A DNA stretch of 64,000 nt from an uncultured Alphaproteobacteria bacterium (GTDB lineage Bacteria > Pseudomonadota > Alphaproteobacteria > RF32 > CAG-239), in contig CALXWA010000002.1 of NCBI GenBank assembly GCA_944392275.1, positions 186,001-250,000 on the forward strand. Reading direction: 5' to 3'. The notes beneath the pieces were generated by a model. It was not told the origin of the DNA. It saw nothing but the letters and a program-made list of their open reading frames with translations, and did not search any database. How positions within the stretch are numbered: position 1 is the first letter of the stretch; the number at the start of each line of letters is the position of its first letter. A program made the position numbers and the translations under genes. Below are positions 1-8,198 of the stretch, one piece after another.

Positions 1-179
1 AAATGAAAAAAATTTCTTTAGATAAGTCTTTGATTGTTGCCGATGAAGTCGATATTTTAGAGGATTTAATTTTAGCGGCCTATAATGACGCTAAAGGAAA
101 AGTTGATGCCAAAATGCAATCTAGTGTTGCCGATGTTACCGGTGGGTTGAACCTCGGCGGATTGAAACTTCCCTTTTAG
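1..179 (+). CDS. ybaB: YbaB/EbfC nucleoid-associated protein, C-terminal part
   Basis: Only the last 58 or so codons are in the window; the gene begins to the left. The readable frame (codons from position 3) ends with a Gly/Leu-rich tail, GGLNLGGLKLPF, and contains LILAAYNDAKGKVDAKMQ, both typical of the C-terminus of the small dimeric DNA-binding YbaB/EbfC family. It lies 13 bases upstream of recR on the same strand, the standard dnaX-ybaB-recR arrangement, which is the strongest support for the call. Whether dnaX precedes it cannot be seen. Confidence 0.85.
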   Translation, partial: MKKISLDKSLIVADEVDILEDLILAAYNDAKGKVDAKMQSSVADVTGGLNLGGLKLPF

Positions 180-192
180 ATAGGATTTTTCC

Positions 193-786
193 ATGGCCGG
201 TACCGAAATTGAAAAGCTGATTAAGCTGGTTGCAAAGCTACCATCTTTGGGGACAAGGTCCGCAAGGCGTATTGTTTTGCAACTAATCAAAAAAAAGGAA
301 GGATTGTTTGTTCCTTTAATCGAATCCATGCAAGAAGTTGCCGAGCACATTAAAATTTGTGAAATATGCGGAAATTTTGATACGACCTCCCCTTGTTCTA
401 TTTGTTCTTCCCATAATCGAGATGACTCGATTTTGTGCGTTGTTCAAGACGTTGCCGATTTGTGGGCAATGGAGCGGGTTTCCTTTTTTAAGGGAAAATA
501 TCATGTTTTAGGAGGTATTTTATCGGCTCTGGATGGGGTTGTTCCCGAAGACCTTAACATTGAGCCTCTTATATCAAGAATCGCTTCAGGAAACGTAAAA
601 GAGGTTATTTTAGCATTGCCGGCAACCGTTGACGGACAAATCACCGCTCATTATCTTGTTTCTCGTTTAAAAGAGTTTGATGTTAAGGTCACAACTTTAG
701 CTCAGGGAATACCAATGGGGGCTGAGTTAGACTATATGGATGAAGGAACAATTCAGTTGGCTTTGAACTCTAGAAAAACCATGTAA
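193..786 (+). CDS. recR: Recombination mediator RecR
   Basis: RecR helps load RecA at gaps with RecF and RecO. The 197-residue length is normal. Residues 13-35 form the helix-hairpin-helix region (KLPSLGTRSARRIVLQL); a four-cysteine zinc finger is made by Cys56, Cys59, Cys68 and Cys71; the Toprim domain follows (LCVVQDVADLWAMER, then GKYHVLGG), and the C-terminal Walker-B-like segment with GIPMGAELDYMDEGTIQLAL is complete. The ATG is preceded by AGATAGGATT, a usable ribosome site. It follows ybaB closely and ends at a hairpin terminator. Confidence 0.96.
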   Translation: MAGTEIEKLIKLVAKLPSLGTRSARRIVLQLIKKKEGLFVPLIESMQEVAEHIKICEICGNFDTTSPCSICSSHNRDDSILCVVQDVADLWAMERVSFFKGKYHVLGGILSALDGVVPEDLNIEPLISRIASGNVKEVILALPATVDGQITAHYLVSRLKEFDVKVTTLAQGIPMGAELDYMDEGTIQLALNSRKTM

Positions 787-826
787 AAAAAACCGCTTTT
801 CAGAAAAATCTGAAGAGCGGTTCTTT
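787..826. terminator. Bidirectional terminator between recR and the convergent membrane gene
   Basis: A 14-base-pair stem with one G-U pair (791-804 with 809-822, loop AAAA) is flanked by an A-run on the left, which becomes a U-run for the - strand gene, and by a T-rich stretch on the right. Confidence 0.8.
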
Positions 827-828
827 AT

Positions 829-1251
829 TTAAGCCTTTTTTAGGCTTAGAGTCGCAAAAACGACGAGACTCAAGCCAGCGTTTGCCACTGTGAGAATGGC
901 ACATACTCTGTAAAAAGTTGTAATCCAAATCGGTATTTTACAAAGGAATTCAACCCCCGTTAGCAACCATGCTCCGCCAAACAATACGAGAAAGCATAGA
1001 TACATACTATTAGCAAAGTATTTAACATAACTTCTTTCTGTTGATGTTCTTACCTCAGCCCATGGCAACAACAAAAGCAGTATACAGAGGCCTCCTAATA
1101 GGTAGCCGACAACATTGATTGTTTGCATTAGTAACGGACTGAGAAATATTATTCCTTTGCCCTGGAGGATTGATACTAATCCGTATGCTACAACTCCTAC
1201 AAAACTTACCATGAAAAGAAAAAATCTTTTCTTTTTGTTAATTTTTTCCAT
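829..1251 (-). CDS. Small four-helix membrane protein of unknown function
   Basis: I do not recognise this 140-residue protein. It starts with a basic segment (MEKINKKKRFF) followed by four hydrophobic stretches, roughly residues 10-30, 40-63, 77-100 and 110-135, so it is very likely an inner-membrane protein with the N-terminus in the cytoplasm. It is monocistronic: it has its own well-formed promoter (1298-1326) and shares the terminator downstream of recR. No catalytic motif is visible. The ATG is preceded by an A-rich leader without a strong Shine-Dalgarno sequence. Confidence 0.7.
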   Translation of the reverse strand: MEKINKKKRFFLFMVSFVGVVAYGLVSILQGKGIIFLSPLLMQTINVVGYLLGGLCILLLLLPWAEVRTSTERSYVKYFANSMYLCFLVLFGGAWLLTGVEFLCKIPIWITTFYRVCAILTVANAGLSLVVFATLSLKKA

Positions 1252-1297
1252 TTTTTTAATTTTTAATAGTTAATATAATTATATGTTTTATGTTTGT

Positions 1298-1326
1298 AGT
1301 ATACCTCTTTTGGGCTATAGAATCAA
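1298..1326 (-). promoter_or_regulatory. Sigma-70-type promoter for the small membrane protein
   Basis: Read on the - strand: -35 TTGATT (1326-1321), a 17-base spacer, and -10 TATACT (1303-1298). The start codon is about 47 bases further on. The fit to the housekeeping consensus is good. Confidence 0.65.
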
Positions 1327-1352
1327 CCCATCTTTTATGACTTTTTTGTTAC

Positions 1353-1382
1353 AAAAAATCCCCCTGTTTTAGGGGGATTTTT
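1353..1382 (-). terminator. Terminator of the cvpA-containing operon
   Basis: A strong stem with a CCCCC/GGGGG core flanked by A- and T-runs sits immediately beyond the cvpA stop codon (1383). It closes the - strand operon that runs from tsaE or beyond to cvpA. Confidence 0.88.
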
Positions 1383-2123
1383 CTATTCAATATTTTCTAT
1401 TAAACGATCCAGATTATCTCGTTCTGACTCTTTATAGCCATGTGTGTCTTCTTTTTTGCTTTCAGATGGCTGTTCTTTTTTATGTGCCTTTACTTTTGGT
1501 TGAGCCAGTCTATTAAATAATTCTTCCGAGTCGTCGCTAACCTTTTCTTTTATGGCTGTTTTTTGTTTTTCTTTTATTTCTTGTTGTTTCTTTTCGGCCT
1601 CATCCCCGACTTGGCGTGTTTTGTCGCGGATAATTTGTAAAGTGCTTTCCGGAATCAAATCTTCAATCGGTTTGGCAAAATTGCCGGCAATCTGAAAATA
1701 TCTTGATTCCGTAAAGACTTCAGATTGGTTTTCTTCCGGAATCATCCAGGTAACCATAATATTAAACAAGATAATCAATAAGCATGCTCGGGCAATCCCA
1801 AAAAACAATCCTAAAAAGCGGTCAATCCCGTTGAGTTTACTTTTACGTATTTTACCAATTATTTTTGAGGTAAACATTATCCAGATGATTAAAAACAAAA
1901 TCAGAATGCATAAAGATGTTACGATTCCCGCAAGCCAGCCGCTTTCAATATAAAGCTTTGCAAACGGGGTTAAAACAGGCAGCAAATAAACAATCGCCGC
2001 TATTCCTAATACCCATCCGATAATTGATAAAACTTCTTTTATCAGACCACGGCTCAAAGCAATCAGAGCGGAAATGGCGATTACGATAAGAATTATAACA
2101 TCTAAATTATTGAGTTGATGCAT
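1383..2123 (-). CDS. cvpA: CvpA family membrane protein
   Basis: CvpA proteins are four-helix inner-membrane proteins first linked to colicin V production. Residues 1-130 hold the conserved core: NLDVIILIVIAISALIALSRG at the N-terminus, then three further hydrophobic helices, with the family signature Gly-Arg-like turn GIDRFLGLFFGIARA around residue 100. Residues 160-246 are a hydrophilic Lys/Glu-rich tail, longer than the E. coli protein but usual in alphaproteobacteria. It is the last gene of a - strand run, 21 bases after radA, an arrangement common in this class, where purF often follows; purF is not here. Confidence 0.9.
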   Translation of the reverse strand: MHQLNNLDVIILIVIAISALIALSRGLIKEVLSIIGWVLGIAAIVYLLPVLTPFAKLYIESGWLAGIVTSLCILILFLIIWIMFTSKIIGKIRKSKLNGIDRFLGLFFGIARACLLIILFNIMVTWMIPEENQSEVFTESRYFQIAGNFAKPIEDLIPESTLQIIRDKTRQVGDEAEKKQQEIKEKQKTAIKEKVSDDSEELFNRLAQPKVKAHKKEQPSESKKEDTHGYKESERDNLDRLIENIE

Positions 2124-2144
2124 GTACGTCTGCCTTTTGTCTTT

Positions 2145-3518
2145 TTAGTTAAACCAATTTATCAAGCGCTGAACATTGCCAATTTCAAATCTATTGATGC
2201 TGACATTTGTTTTCTTTTCTTTGCTGTGAGTCGGAGGGGTTATTGCACTTGAAAAACCTAATTTTGATGCTTCTTTCAAACGCATGCTGGGTTGGCTGAC
2301 AGCCCGGATTTCTCCGGACAAGCCAATTTCTCCGAAAACAACCATATCCGCCGGAAGAGGCTTGTTGGTCAGGGAAGAAATAACTGCCATGGCCACCGCT
2401 AAATCTGCCGCCGGTTCTGAAATCCTTAAACCGCCGGCAATATTTAAATAAACGTCCTGGGAGCTTAAATTTATCCCGCAACGAGCTTCTAGTACTGCTA
2501 AAATCATTGCCAATCGATTACTGTCCCAGCCAACAACGGCTCGTTTGGGGCTGGCATAACTGGTCGGACTGACAAGAGCTTGAATTTCAACCAAAACCGG
2601 TCGAGATCCCTCTATTCCGGCAAAAACACATGAACCCGAGATATTTCCTTGCCTTTCGGCCAAAAACAGAGCCGATGGATTGTCAACCTCTACTAACCCT
2701 TGGTCTTGCATTTCAAAAACGCCGATTTCATCCGTTGCTCCATAACGATTTTTTACGGCTCTTAATATGCGGAAATGATGTCCTCTTTCCCCTTCAAAGT
2801 AGAGAACCGTATCCACCATATGTTCTAAAACTCTGGGACCGGCTATGGCTCCTTGCTTGGTCACATGACCGACTAAAAACAATGTAAACCCTTTTCTTTT
2901 AGCCAGTTTTATCAATTCATACGAACAAGCTCGGACTTGAGTTACGCTCCCCGGAGTTGATTCAACCTCCTCTAGATACATTGTTTGTATGGAATCGATA
3001 ATGACTACCGCGGCATTTGATTTTTCTAAAGTTGAAACAATATCTTTGATATCCGTACAGCTTGCTAATTTTACCGGAGATTGCTCCAACTGGAGCCGTT
3101 TGGCCCGAATCCGCACCTGATCAAAAGCCTCTTCTCCCGAAATATAGTAAACTTCCGGTTGGGCCGGCAAAGAAGCAACTTTGGCACAAGCTTGCAGTAA
3201 AAGCGTGGATTTTCCTATCCCGGGGTCGCCACCGACCAAAATAACGGAACCAGCAACCAAACCGCCGCCGCAAACCCGATCCAATTCTTTAATCCCGGTT
3301 GATAAGCGGCTCAAATATTGCTCGGAACCGCTTAAAGGTACAAAATCTATGATTTTCCCTTTGGATTTATGGGTATTCAGATTGGAAAATCCTTCGCCTC
3401 CAATTTGTTCTTCTTGGATGGTGTTCCATTCCCCACAGGCATCGCATTTGCCTTGCCATTTGGGATAAACGGACCCGCAATTCTGACAAACAAACTGTTT
3501 TTGTGCTTTTTTGGCCAA
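2145..3518 (-). CDS. radA: DNA repair protein RadA (Sms), probable TTG start
   Basis: RadA is a RecA-like ATPase and branch-migration helicase acting in recombination. Counting from the TTG at 3518: zinc finger Cys11, Cys14, Cys25, Cys28; Walker A GGDPGIGKST; RadA-specific KNRYG motif; and a C-terminal Lon-protease-like domain (SGEIRAVSQPSMRLKEA). I prefer the TTG at 3518 over the ATG at 3554: it is preceded six bases upstream by GGAGAT, it gives the canonical N-terminus (.AKKAQKQFVCQNCG), it gives about 457 residues, and it removes a 34-base overlap with mlaF, leaving only two bases between the genes. Confidence 0.95.
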   Translation of the reverse strand: MAKKAQKQFVCQNCGSVYPKWQGKCDACGEWNTIQEEQIGGEGFSNLNTHKSKGKIIDFVPLSGSEQYLSRLSTGIKELDRVCGGGLVAGSVILVGGDPGIGKSTLLLQACAKVASLPAQPEVYYISGEEAFDQVRIRAKRLQLEQSPVKLASCTDIKDIVSTLEKSNAAVVIIDSIQTMYLEEVESTPGSVTQVRACSYELIKLAKRKGFTLFLVGHVTKQGAIAGPRVLEHMVDTVLYFEGERGHHFRILRAVKNRYGATDEIGVFEMQDQGLVEVDNPSALFLAERQGNISGSCVFAGIEGSRPVLVEIQALVSPTSYASPKRAVVGWDSNRLAMILAVLEARCGINLSSQDVYLNIAGGLRISEPAADLAVAMAVISSLTNKPLPADMVVFGEIGLSGEIRAVSQPSMRLKEASKLGFSSAITPPTHSKEKKTNVSINRFEIGNVQRLINWFN

Positions 3519-3520
3519 TG

Positions 3521-4285
3521 CTATATCTCCACTTTTATCGGACCCTGAGAACAACCGTGAATAAATTGTTGTACGTATTCGTTTGTGGTTTTATCCATTT
3601 CTTTGACCGTACCTTGCCAAATAATCTTTCCCTGATAGAGCATTGCTATTCTGTCGGCGATTTTGCGAGCCGATGCCATATCATGTGTAATGGTCAATGC
3701 GGTTGCCCCCAAACCTTTTACCGATTCAATAATCAAATCGTTAATCACATCGGACATTATCGGATCCAAGCCGGTTGTCGGTTCATCAAAAAAGATAATT
3801 TCCGGACGCGAGGCAATTGCCCGTGCCAAGCCAACTCGTTTTTGCATTCCGCCCGAAAGCTCTGACGGTGATAAATCGGCAACATCCGGAGCTAATCCGA
3901 CTTGCCGCAAAACCCTGATAGCCTCATTTTTGGCGGTCTTTTTATTGTAGCCCTTATTTTCCAGTAAATCAAAAGCAACATTTTCCCAAACGCTTAAACT
4001 ATCAAATAAGGCTCCGCCTTGGAATAACATCCCCATTTTGGAATGCAAACGTTCTTTTTGCTCCTCATTGATTCCGACAACTTCTTCTCCATCTACCAAA
4101 ATAGAGCCATCATCCGGCGTTAACAGACCTTGAATGCATTTTATTAAAACGGATTTTCCGGTCCCTGATCCCCCTATTACAACCAATGATTCTCCTTGCC
4201 GGATATCAAGGTCAATCCCGTCTAAAACAACTTTTTTTCCAAATGCTTTATGAAGATTGCGGATTTCTATTTTATTTTCACTCAT
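3521..4285 (-). CDS. mlaF: MlaF-type ABC transporter ATPase (lipid asymmetry/Mce system)
   Basis: ATPase of the ABC importer-like complex that moves phospholipids between outer and inner membranes. All nucleotide-binding motifs are present in 254 residues: Walker A GGSGTGKSVLIK near residue 37, Q-loop LFQGGALFDSLSVWENV, signature LSGGMQKRVGLARAI, Walker B IIFFDEPTTGLDP and the switch histidine in ITHDMASA. The sequence TTGLDPIMSDVINDLI and the MlaE permease immediately upstream place it in the Mla/Mkl family. MlaD (MCE) and MlaC are not in the window. Confidence 0.93.
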   Translation of the reverse strand: MSENKIEIRNLHKAFGKKVVLDGIDLDIRQGESLVVIGGSGTGKSVLIKCIQGLLTPDDGSILVDGEEVVGINEEQKERLHSKMGMLFQGGALFDSLSVWENVAFDLLENKGYNKKTAKNEAIRVLRQVGLAPDVADLSPSELSGGMQKRVGLARAIASRPEIIFFDEPTTGLDPIMSDVINDLIIESVKGLGATALTITHDMASARKIADRIAMLYQGKIIWQGTVKEMDKTTNEYVQQFIHGCSQGPIKVEI

Positions 4286-4300
4286 TTTTATCTCCCTCCG

Positions 4301-5092
4301 CTATTTTGAAAAGAAAAGTTCAGTAATTACATAGTTAAAGATTAAGATCAAAATTGAGGCCGAAACGACCGCATTGGTCGTTGCCGTTCCGACACCTTGA
4401 GCGCCGCCTTTGGATTTGTACCCGTTGTAACATCCCATAATTGAGATAATAAAACCAAATACGGCAGCTTTTACAACACCGGTTGTAATATCTATTGCCT
4501 GAAGCTCTTGCAAGGTTGCGTTAACATAGTTTGCCGGATTGAACCCTAATTTATAAACCCCGACAACATAACCGCCAAAAATACCAATAACATCTCCTAT
4601 TAAAACGAGCAAAGGCATAACAATCAATCCGGCCCATATTCTTGGAGTTACTAAATACTTAAACGGATTGGTCGACAAGGTTGTCAAAGCATCAATTTGT
4701 TCGGTAACACGCATGGTTCCGATTTCGGCAGCCATGGCGGCACCAATACGACCGGCAACCATTAAAGCGGATAATACCGGAGCCAATTCTCGAGTAACGG
4801 AAATTAAAACAACCGAAGCAACGGCACTTTCGGCTCCAAAACGAGCAAACCCTGAATAACTTTGCAAAGCAATAACCATTCCGGCAAAAATTGTTGTCAA
4901 GCCAACAACCGGTAAAGAATAAAAACCGATATCGGCAACCTGACGCCACAAATTGCGCATATAAAACGGCGGGGTTAAGCTGTTATAAACCGCTTGGGCA
5001 ACAAAAATTGAAAACTCCCCTAAGCGAGATATAAATGTAACCAAAGGTTTTCCTTGGCGACGTAAATATTTTTGAATATTGTTTAATATCAT
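4301..5092 (-). CDS. mlaE: MlaE-family ABC transporter permease
   Basis: Inner-membrane permease partner of the MlaF-like ATPase, 15 bases downstream. It has 263 residues with about five or six hydrophobic helices and the conserved permease segments IGFYSLPVVGLTTIFAGMV, the ELAPVLSALMVAGRIGAAMAAE motif that contacts the ATPase, and GTMRVTEQIDALTTLSTNP. There is no N-terminal STAS domain, in contrast to some longer alphaproteobacterial homologues. Confidence 0.93.
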   Translation of the reverse strand: MILNNIQKYLRRQGKPLVTFISRLGEFSIFVAQAVYNSLTPPFYMRNLWRQVADIGFYSLPVVGLTTIFAGMVIALQSYSGFARFGAESAVASVVLISVTRELAPVLSALMVAGRIGAAMAAEIGTMRVTEQIDALTTLSTNPFKYLVTPRIWAGLIVMPLLVLIGDVIGIFGGYVVGVYKLGFNPANYVNATLQELQAIDITTGVVKAAVFGFIISIMGCYNGYKSKGGAQGVGTATTNAVVSASILILIFNYVITELFFSK

Positions 5093-5152
5093 GTTATGGC
5101 TCTCTTAATCAGTTATAATTTGGGCATATTTTACGACTTTAGATTTTAAGAA

Positions 5153-5608
5153 TCAATTAATATGCTCTAAATCCTCACAGCTTTGCTTTGATGTTTGATG
5201 GTGCAAAAACAAAAACACCTTGTCGGGGGCAGAACATTCAAAGGCGTATAATTTTAATTTAGGGAAAGAACACCCTTCAATTGCGGCAAAAGATTTTTCC
5301 GGCATTCTTTCTATTTCCGATGGATTTTCAACGAGTTCAATCACAATTTTTATTTCCGTTGATGTTTGGTATGGGAATTTTATTATTCCTAAACCTCGGA
5401 CCTCCATTAACCCGGCTAAATTTATCGGAGCTTTGGCGAATAATTTCTCCCCTTTTCTCTCAATTTCACAACGATCATCGGCAACCAATCGTGCCGCAAA
5501 GCGATGAATCAACCTTAAACTTAAATCGGATTTTCCGCTGCCTGGGGCTCCGAGGATTAATATCCCCTTTCCATCAATATCAACACAATTGGCGTGGATA
5601 TTATTCAT
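5153..5608 (-). CDS. hprK: HPr kinase/phosphorylase, short alphaproteobacterial form
   Basis: Phosphorylates the phosphocarrier HPr in the nitrogen-type PTS signalling branch. At 151 residues it contains only the C-terminal catalytic domain, as is usual for alphaproteobacteria: Walker A GAPGSGKSDL (residues 20-29), the acidic DDRCEIER segment and the family signature EVRGLGIIKFP. The start codon overlaps the tsaE stop in an ATGA, indicating translational coupling. No PTS components are present in the window. Confidence 0.88.
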   Translation of the reverse strand: MNNIHANCVDIDGKGILILGAPGSGKSDLSLRLIHRFAARLVADDRCEIERKGEKLFAKAPINLAGLMEVRGLGIIKFPYQTSTEIKIVIELVENPSEIERMPEKSFAAIEGCSFPKLKLYAFECSAPDKVFLFLHHQTSKQSCEDLEHIN

Positions 5609-6075
5609 GAAAAAAATCCTTGTAATTTTTCTAAGCGAGAGGCTTTTTCTTCTGAAGTTACCGTTATCTTTACTTGTCTGGAATTTCCCTGTGCGATAAT
5701 TTCAACCCGAAAGCTATCCCGAGGTAAATAAGGACGCATTTTATCCGGCCATTCAACCAGACAAACGCCATCATACATTGCTTCTTCTACCCCTATTTCA
5801 AAAATTTCTTCCGGCGACTTGATACGATACAGATCAAAATGATAGATGGTATAGTTTGGGGCATCATAACTTTGCACTAATGTAAATGTTGGGCTCGGAA
5901 CTTCGGTCTTGCCAACTAAATTTTGGATAAAGGCTCGGGAGAGAACACTTTTCCCGACCCCTAAGGTTCCATATAGAGCATAAAAATCGCCTTTGTGACT
6001 TATTTCAGACAGAGCTTGCCCTAATAAGCACGTTGCTTTTTCATCCGGAAGATTAAATGTAAAGGTCTTTTCCAT
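5605..6075 (-). CDS. tsaE: tRNA t6A biosynthesis ATPase TsaE
   Basis: TsaE works with TsaB and TsaD to make N6-threonylcarbamoyladenosine at position 37 of ANN-decoding tRNAs. The 156-residue protein has the P-loop GTLGVGKSVLSRAF, the SPTFTLVQSY segment, YHFDLYRI, and the closing VEWPDKMRPYLP motif that defines the family. It is followed by hprK with a four-base overlap and preceded by the thermonuclease-fold gene by three bases. Its partner tsaD lies far away at 60.5-61.5 kb. Confidence 0.94.
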   Translation of the reverse strand: MEKTFTFNLPDEKATCLLGQALSEISHKGDFYALYGTLGVGKSVLSRAFIQNLVGKTEVPSPTFTLVQSYDAPNYTIYHFDLYRIKSPEEIFEIGVEEAMYDGVCLVEWPDKMRPYLPRDSFRVEIIAQGNSRQVKITVTSEEKASRLEKLQGFFS

Positions 6076-6078
6076 GCC

Positions 6079-7062
6079 CTACCCCAACGGTCTTAATACG
6101 GTACGACGCTTTTTTTCTTTAGGTTTGATGATTTTAATTTTTGGTTTTTGGGCCTGAATTTTGCGCCAATCCCATGGCATATAAAAATCACCTTGCCACA
6201 AGCCTCGGCCATTTTTCCGAGCCTGTTGTTGGTAGGGAACATAGATATCCGTATGTTTTGGGTATGCCACAGCCCAACCGGCATTTACAATGGCAGCTCC
6301 GATATCATATGCTCCTAAAGCACAGGTTCCTATCATGTTACCGTTACCGTCTTGTTGCATAATGCGGCATTCCAGTGTGTTGTTTTGCAGCCAACCGGAA
6401 AGCCATTCCGATGCTCTGTAGCCGCAACTGTACGAACGTCCCGTTGAATCGGAGCAACTCTGATTTCTTTCCGGAGCATCTATACCAAATAATCTGAAGT
6501 AGTGCCCGTTTAGGCGAAGTGTATCTCCGCTCATGACCTCAGCCGTTGAATATATGACAATGTCTTTTTGCGGCATGGTTCCGGTATTGTTGGTTTTTGC
6601 TTCTCGCGGTTTTCCGATTATTTTTTCCAGCAATGTTTCTTCTTGCGGCTCTTGTTTTGTATCTTTTTGAGCCGGTGAAAAGTTTTCTTTAATTGCAACA
6701 TCAAAATCATCTTCACTCAGCAAATTTATGCGTGACGCATTTGCTTGGCTACTTTGTGATTGTGCATTGCCTTGGCCGATAAAACTTCTTAAATTGTTGC
6801 CCATATTACCAATGCCGCCGCGGAATCCGCCAATTGCATATATAATAAAAACAATTATCGCTAAAATTAAAAAGATAGACGGCAGACACCCTATTGCACG
6901 CCAAGCCATTTTGGCAAAAATATAGAGAACAACCAAACCGATAATTAAACCCAAAAAGCCGCCACCTTGCAAAAGTGTATTTGAGGATTGTGTGCCGGCA
7001 CCTCCTGCAAAAATGAAAAATAACGCGGCTAAGGCTATAAGAAATTTTTTCATAAATAACAT
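6079..7062 (-). CDS. Membrane-anchored staphylococcal-nuclease-fold protein
   Basis: The first 80 residues hold two or three hydrophobic helices (about 5-24, 36-55, 60-80), followed by a Gln/Asn-rich linker and a thermonuclease (SNase) domain from about residue 168. Motifs in the domain are VMSGDTLRLNGHYFRLFGIDAPERNQSC, ASEWLSGWL and the end YQQQARKNGRGLWQGDF. The usual Asp of the D-G-D entry to strand 1 is SGDT here; the IDAPE motif is intact; the second catalytic Arg/Glu pair cannot be assigned with certainty. An alternative start is the ATG at 7053. It precedes tsaE by three bases. Confidence 0.8.
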   Translation of the reverse strand: MLFMKKFLIALAALFFIFAGGAGTQSSNTLLQGGGFLGLIIGLVVLYIFAKMAWRAIGCLPSIFLILAIIVFIIYAIGGFRGGIGNMGNNLRSFIGQGNAQSQSSQANASRINLLSEDDFDVAIKENFSPAQKDTKQEPQEETLLEKIIGKPREAKTNNTGTMPQKDIVIYSTAEVMSGDTLRLNGHYFRLFGIDAPERNQSCSDSTGRSYSCGYRASEWLSGWLQNNTLECRIMQQDGNGNMIGTCALGAYDIGAAIVNAGWAVAYPKHTDIYVPYQQQARKNGRGLWQGDFYMPWDWRKIQAQKPKIKIIKPKEKKRRTVLRPLG

Positions 7063-7127
7063 GGTGAAATATACCTATTTTATTTTCTCAATAGACTGAT
7101 TTTAGTTTTTTTTGGTAAATATATCGT

Positions 7128-7160
7128 TAGCAAATAAAAAAAGGCGAAAATAATTTCGCC
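7128..7160 (-). terminator. Terminator after parB
   Basis: A perfect seven-base-pair stem, GGCGAAA (7143-7149) with TTTCGCC (7154-7160), is followed on the - strand by a run of T residues. It ends the rsmG-parA-parB transcript just after the parB stop at 7167. Confidence 0.85.
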
Positions 7161-7166
7161 CTTTCT

Positions 7167-8198
7167 CTAATCTACTATTTTTATGGAAAACTTTTCTGTA
7201 TTTTGCGGAGACTCATTTTTAAATACAGTGTTTTCAACTGATTTTGGTTCTTTTTTTGGTTTATTATCAAGTGCTTCAATAATCATATCCAGTTCTGCAA
7301 CTGATGAATACTGCAAAACAACTTTTCCGCCCCCGGATGTATTGGGAGAAATTTTAATCCTTAAGCCAAGGCTTTTTTTGAGTTCATTTTCAATTTCCTC
7401 AAGGTCGGCACTTTTTTTATTTTTTGGTTTTTGTGTCGCGGTCGGGTTGTCTTTTTGTTTGGCAACAAGTTCTTCAACCTGACGAACATTCAGGTCTTTT
7501 GCAATAATGGTATGTGCCAATTGTTCGGCATTTTCCAAACCGACCAAGGCTCGTGCATGACCGGCCGACAATTTTCCTTCTTTTATCATTTCTTGGACGG
7601 ATTGAGGCAAATTTAACAAACGCAATGTATTTGCAATATGGCTGCGAGATTTGCCAACAATTTGTGATAAAGCTTCTTGTGTGTGAGAAAATTCATTTAT
7701 CAGACGTTGAAAGGCTTCTGCTTCTTCAATCGCACTCAGATTTTCACGCAAAAGATTTTCAACAAGAGCCACTTCAAGAACTTCTTGATCGCTGAATTCT
7801 TTTACGATAACGGGAACTTCCTTTACACCAGCTTTTTTAGCGGCTCGCCAACGTCTTTCCCCGGCAATTAATTCATATTTATTACCGTTTTTCCTTACCA
7901 AAAGAGGTTGAAGAACGCCTTTTTCTTTAATTGATTCGGACAATGCATTTAGGGCTTCTTCATCAAACTCTGTTCTTGGTTGATATTTTCCGGGTAAAAT
8001 ATCTTCTACGCTAACCAGATTTTCCGGTTTAGAATGTGATCCTTCGGAATTCAACTCCTCATCCAAGTCTAAATCGACATCCCCAAGAAGTGCCCCCAGT
8101 CCTCGGCCTAAGCTTTTGCGTTTATGTGTGTTATGGGAAGGCTCTGGTTGAGCCGGAGAATCATTTAACAAAGCGTCAAGATCTTTATCTTCTAACAT
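7167..8198 (-). CDS. parB: Chromosome partitioning protein ParB
   Basis: ParB is the CTP-dependent clamp that loads at parS and spreads, helping segregate the origin region. The 343-residue protein has an N-terminal ParA-interacting stretch with KSLGRGLGALLG, the NTPase/CTP-binding core with QPRTEFDEEALNALSESIK and the catalytic GERRWRAAK motif, a helix-turn-helix (EALSQIVGKSRSHIANTLRLLNLP) and a C-terminal dimerisation domain ending in the basic/hydrophobic stretch GGGKVVLQYSSVAELDMIIEAL. It overlaps parA by seven bases. Candidate parS sites lie in rsmG, mnmG and mnmE nearby. Confidence 0.97.
   Translation of the reverse strand: MLEDKDLDALLNDSPAQPEPSHNTHKRKSLGRGLGALLGDVDLDLDEELNSEGSHSKPENLVSVEDILPGKYQPRTEFDEEALNALSESIKEKGVLQPLLVRKNGNKYELIAGERRWRAAKKAGVKEVPVIVKEFSDQEVLEVALVENLLRENLSAIEEAEAFQRLINEFSHTQEALSQIVGKSRSHIANTLRLLNLPQSVQEMIKEGKLSAGHARALVGLENAEQLAHTIIAKDLNVRQVEELVAKQKDNPTATQKPKNKKSADLEEIENELKKSLGLRIKISPNTSGGGKVVLQYSSVAELDMIIEALDNKPKKEPKSVENTVFKNESPQNTEKFSIKIVD

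Noticed and set aside
2630..3468. Several open frames on the + strand opposite radA
   Set aside because: They have no ribosome sites or recognisable protein features and lie fully antisense to a conserved gene; typical shadow frames.
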